Assembly: GCF_047495875.1 (NCBI RefSeq)
Contig: NC_092462.1
Coordinates: forward strand, 31,778,023-31,842,022
Length of the DNA stretch: 64,000 nucleotides
Origin: Pithys albifrons albifrons
Taxonomy: Eukaryota > Chordata > Aves > Passeriformes > Thamnophilidae
Direction of reading: 5' to 3'
The notes under the pieces were generated by a model that saw only the letters and a program-made list of their open reading frames with translations, did no database searches and was not told the origin of the DNA. The stretch's first letter is position 1. The number at the start of each line of letters is the position of its first letter. The position numbers and the translations under genes were made by a program. Positions 58,201-64,000 of the stretch are shown here, piece after piece.

Positions 58201-60105
58201 TTTATTTCAGGGGGTTTTCAAGCCCTCATTAAGACCTCTTCTTTCCCCCTGATCTTGGACAGTTAGAGATCTGTTGTAGTTGGAATGGTTAGAGAGCAGA
58301 ACTCAGCTAGCGTGAGATTAAATTTTCTTAAATGAATGGATGCAAAGATAAGATTACACACCCACCTTTCAGGAACTGGTCAATCCAGAACTTTGGGACC
58401 AATCAGCTGTGAGGTCCCTAAGCAAGGAGTTGAAAATGTTGGAAACACTGGAAATAACTTTCTAAATTACTGTAGTCTGGCTAATTTGTTTGGCTGACTA
58501 AAGCTTGTCTGTTCCTGAATTGGAAGGGGAGTTTTTATAGTGCTTGGTTAGATAGTATCCCCAATTAATTTCATGTAAGTTTGCTAACCCTGAAGGAATT
58601 GAGAGTAGTATTATCTCCCAAATAAGGAGTTAATGTTTTGTTAAGCGTAGAGTGTAAAAGGGCTCTAACACTTCAAAGTCCTTTGACTACTGGAGAGGCA
58701 ATGTAAAGGTTGCAAGTCAGAGATCATTGCTCTGGAAGTTTATTGTTCTCTGTGTCCCACAGAAGAAAATAAAACTGAAAAAGAAAACAGACATTAACAT
58801 CTTTTTCAAGGTTAAGGGTTCAATATTTTTCAACTGTCCATATTTTTACTAGTTTCACACTCTTTCTTTGCTTGTGCCATTAGAAAAGATAACAGAAAGC
58901 TTGATTTCATTATACAGGCTCAGTCTGGATATTTCAGGTGAAGATATATAGGAATGACAAGATACACCCTCCTTTCCCGCACCTTTGAGGTCTATGGATG
59001 TACAAGAGTTTTATGCTTGTAAATCAAGCTGAGTGCAAATATGTGAAAAGAAGTTTTCAACATTTAATTTCTGATATTTGTGGCAGTGTAGTTTTCACTT
59101 TTATCTCTAGTTGTCTGCATTGCTGAGCAGATGTGTAGATGTGTATGGGGAGAGGATTATTTTCCTCTGTTAGGTTTTACATAGTGAAGGAAGAACACTT
59201 TGACCTTGCTTGGTGGGTTGCCTCAGTGAAGTCCTACATTTCTTGTGGCTCAGCTTAAATTTAAGCTAATACATGTAAAGCCTGGCAAATTATATCTGGC
59301 AGAGCAGGATATACACCCCATCACCCATATAGTGCATATGAATCTTTTTAGGAGCAAACTACCCTTAAGTGACTAGAACAGCTGAAACCACCACACAGAC
59401 ACCACTAAACAGAGCAAGTGTTGCAGAGAGCAAATGATCTGGGGTCACAGAGGCCCTTTAGTTTTGTTTGCAGTGAAACTGAGCATTAACTTTTTTTCAG
59501 AAAGAGCTGGCAGGCAGGAAGAAGTACACACTAGTTACATGTTACTTCATTGTGTGTTAAGCTAATGAATAAATAGCATTGAGTAACGTTTGTCAATAAA
59601 TGAGAGCAAAATTTTTGTGTAAGGAGATAAAATTAAGAAATTGTCACGAATTGAACCCCTGGAAACCCAGCATGAGAGGTACATGATTGCTTTTAGTCAT
59701 TTTCCTTAATCTGTGTGCATTTTTTAAAAGTATGTGTGTTGCTTCAAATCTCTCTGAGTAAATATTATTCAGTCTGCCATAGAAATACATGATTCCTACT
59801 CCCCTCCCGTCCTTTTCCATATGTTTCCACATTTTTCAAACTTCATAGTAACTTGATACAAGAGGCTGAAAGAAAAACCTACTATAAAATTTCCTATGTT
59901 TATTAAATACTGCCTTTTTCTCACACACAGATGTCTCATTGACTTACCCCATACACCAATCTCCAAAGAAGCAACAGTGGAAACGTTGCAGTTAAAAGCA
60001 CAAAAAGCGTGTGCCCATAGGACAAAACAAGCATGCCAACCATTCATTTTTTAACTGGTTGAAAAAACCCCACAACCCGGGAGAGCCAACAACACATGAA
60101 CTTAT

Positions 60106-60117
60106 TGACCTTTGTGC
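60106..60117 (+). promoter_or_regulatory. HNF4-like site upstream of TDO2
   Basis: TGACCTTTGTGC resembles a DR1 nuclear-receptor element of the HNF4/COUP type, about 95 bases before the TATA box. TDO2 is strongly liver-expressed in vertebrates, so a liver-factor site is plausible. Motif match only. Confidence 0.4.
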
Positions 60118-60211
60118 TGTGATAGTTTCTGTAATTATTGAATACTGGGGATGGGCTGAGGGCTAAGCAGGGAAATTTGGGGGTTGGCCTAGGCAGTGAG
60201 ATAAGGTTACA

Positions 60212-60217
60212 TATAAG
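60212..60217 (+). promoter_or_regulatory. TATA box of TDO2
   Basis: TATAAG within acatataaggca, 78-83 bases before the TDO2 ATG. Predicted start near 60243, leaving about 50 bases of 5' UTR. Confidence 0.65.
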
Positions 60218-60294
60218 GCAGCTGAAGCAGATTTGGGAACACTAACGGAGTATATTCCCTGGTGTGCAGCTCAGCAAGTTTGGATCCTGTAATC

Positions 60295-64000
<3,706 letters not shown>

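Larger units (their letters stand above)
51388..60294. other. ASIC5-TDO2 divergent spacer (8.9 kb)
   Basis: Head-to-head spacer holding both promoters. Listed separately: ASIC5 TATA box, the two copies of a 266-bp direct duplication (52338-52603, 54947-55212), a CTCF-like motif (53127-53138), an HNF4-like site and the TDO2 TATA box. No CR1, LTR, exon or RNA gene recognised in the remainder. Confidence 0.8.

Overview
This window is vertebrate nuclear DNA and almost certainly from a bird. It contains spliced genes with GT/AG introns in AT-rich DNA, several 5'-truncated CR1 LINE copies with the avian 3' ending (short ATTCTATG-like repeats), and TG...CA solo LTRs, three of them with exact 5-bp target duplications. 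CR1 plus many ERVL-like solo LTRs suggests a neoavian bird, possibly a songbird; that last step is inference. There is no prokaryotic gene, operon, CRISPR array or rRNA/tRNA gene.

Three genes were assembled exon by exon. (1) 42-20494, + strand: the 3' part of GUCY1B1, the beta-1 subunit of nitric-oxide-sensitive guanylate cyclase. Ten exons cover residues 100-619, and the first exon here carries the heme-ligand histidine. (2) 36258-51387, - strand: a complete ASIC5 (BASIC/INaC) acid-sensing/bile-acid-sensitive channel gene. It has ten coding exons, 504 codons plus stop, and a TATA box. (3) 60295 onward, + strand: the first four coding exons of TDO2 (tryptophan 2,3-dioxygenase), running off the right edge, with a TATA box and an HNF4-like site upstream. 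The order and orientation GUCY1B1(+), ASIC5(-), TDO2(+) match the conserved amniote arrangement (human 4q32).

Layout: 1-20.5 kb is GUCY1B1, with an LTR-like element at 721-1017, two CR1 pieces, a TCTA and a TA microsatellite, and a 785-bp solo LTR. 20.5-36.3 kb is the convergent GUCY1B1/ASIC5 spacer, with a CR1 tail, a 633-bp solo LTR, a minus-strand LTR and a CTCF-like motif. 36.3-51.4 kb is ASIC5, whose introns hold two old CR1 copies, a 524-bp solo LTR and one young CR1. 51.4-60.3 kb is the divergent ASIC5/TDO2 spacer, with a 266-bp direct duplication (copies 2,609 bp apart, three differences, all at CpG sites) and a near-consensus CTCF motif between the copies. 60.3-64 kb is the start of TDO2.

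The genes do not form one pathway. GUCY1B1 makes cGMP in response to NO together with an alpha subunit. ASIC5 is an epithelial/neuronal cation channel. TDO2 starts the hepatic kynurenine pathway. I found no convincing undescribed molecular system. The most useful leads are the CpG-only duplication with its enclosed CTCF motif, the seven-codon terminal exon of GUCY1B1, and the intact avian ASIC5. Statements about the human proteins are from memory of the families; no database search was run.
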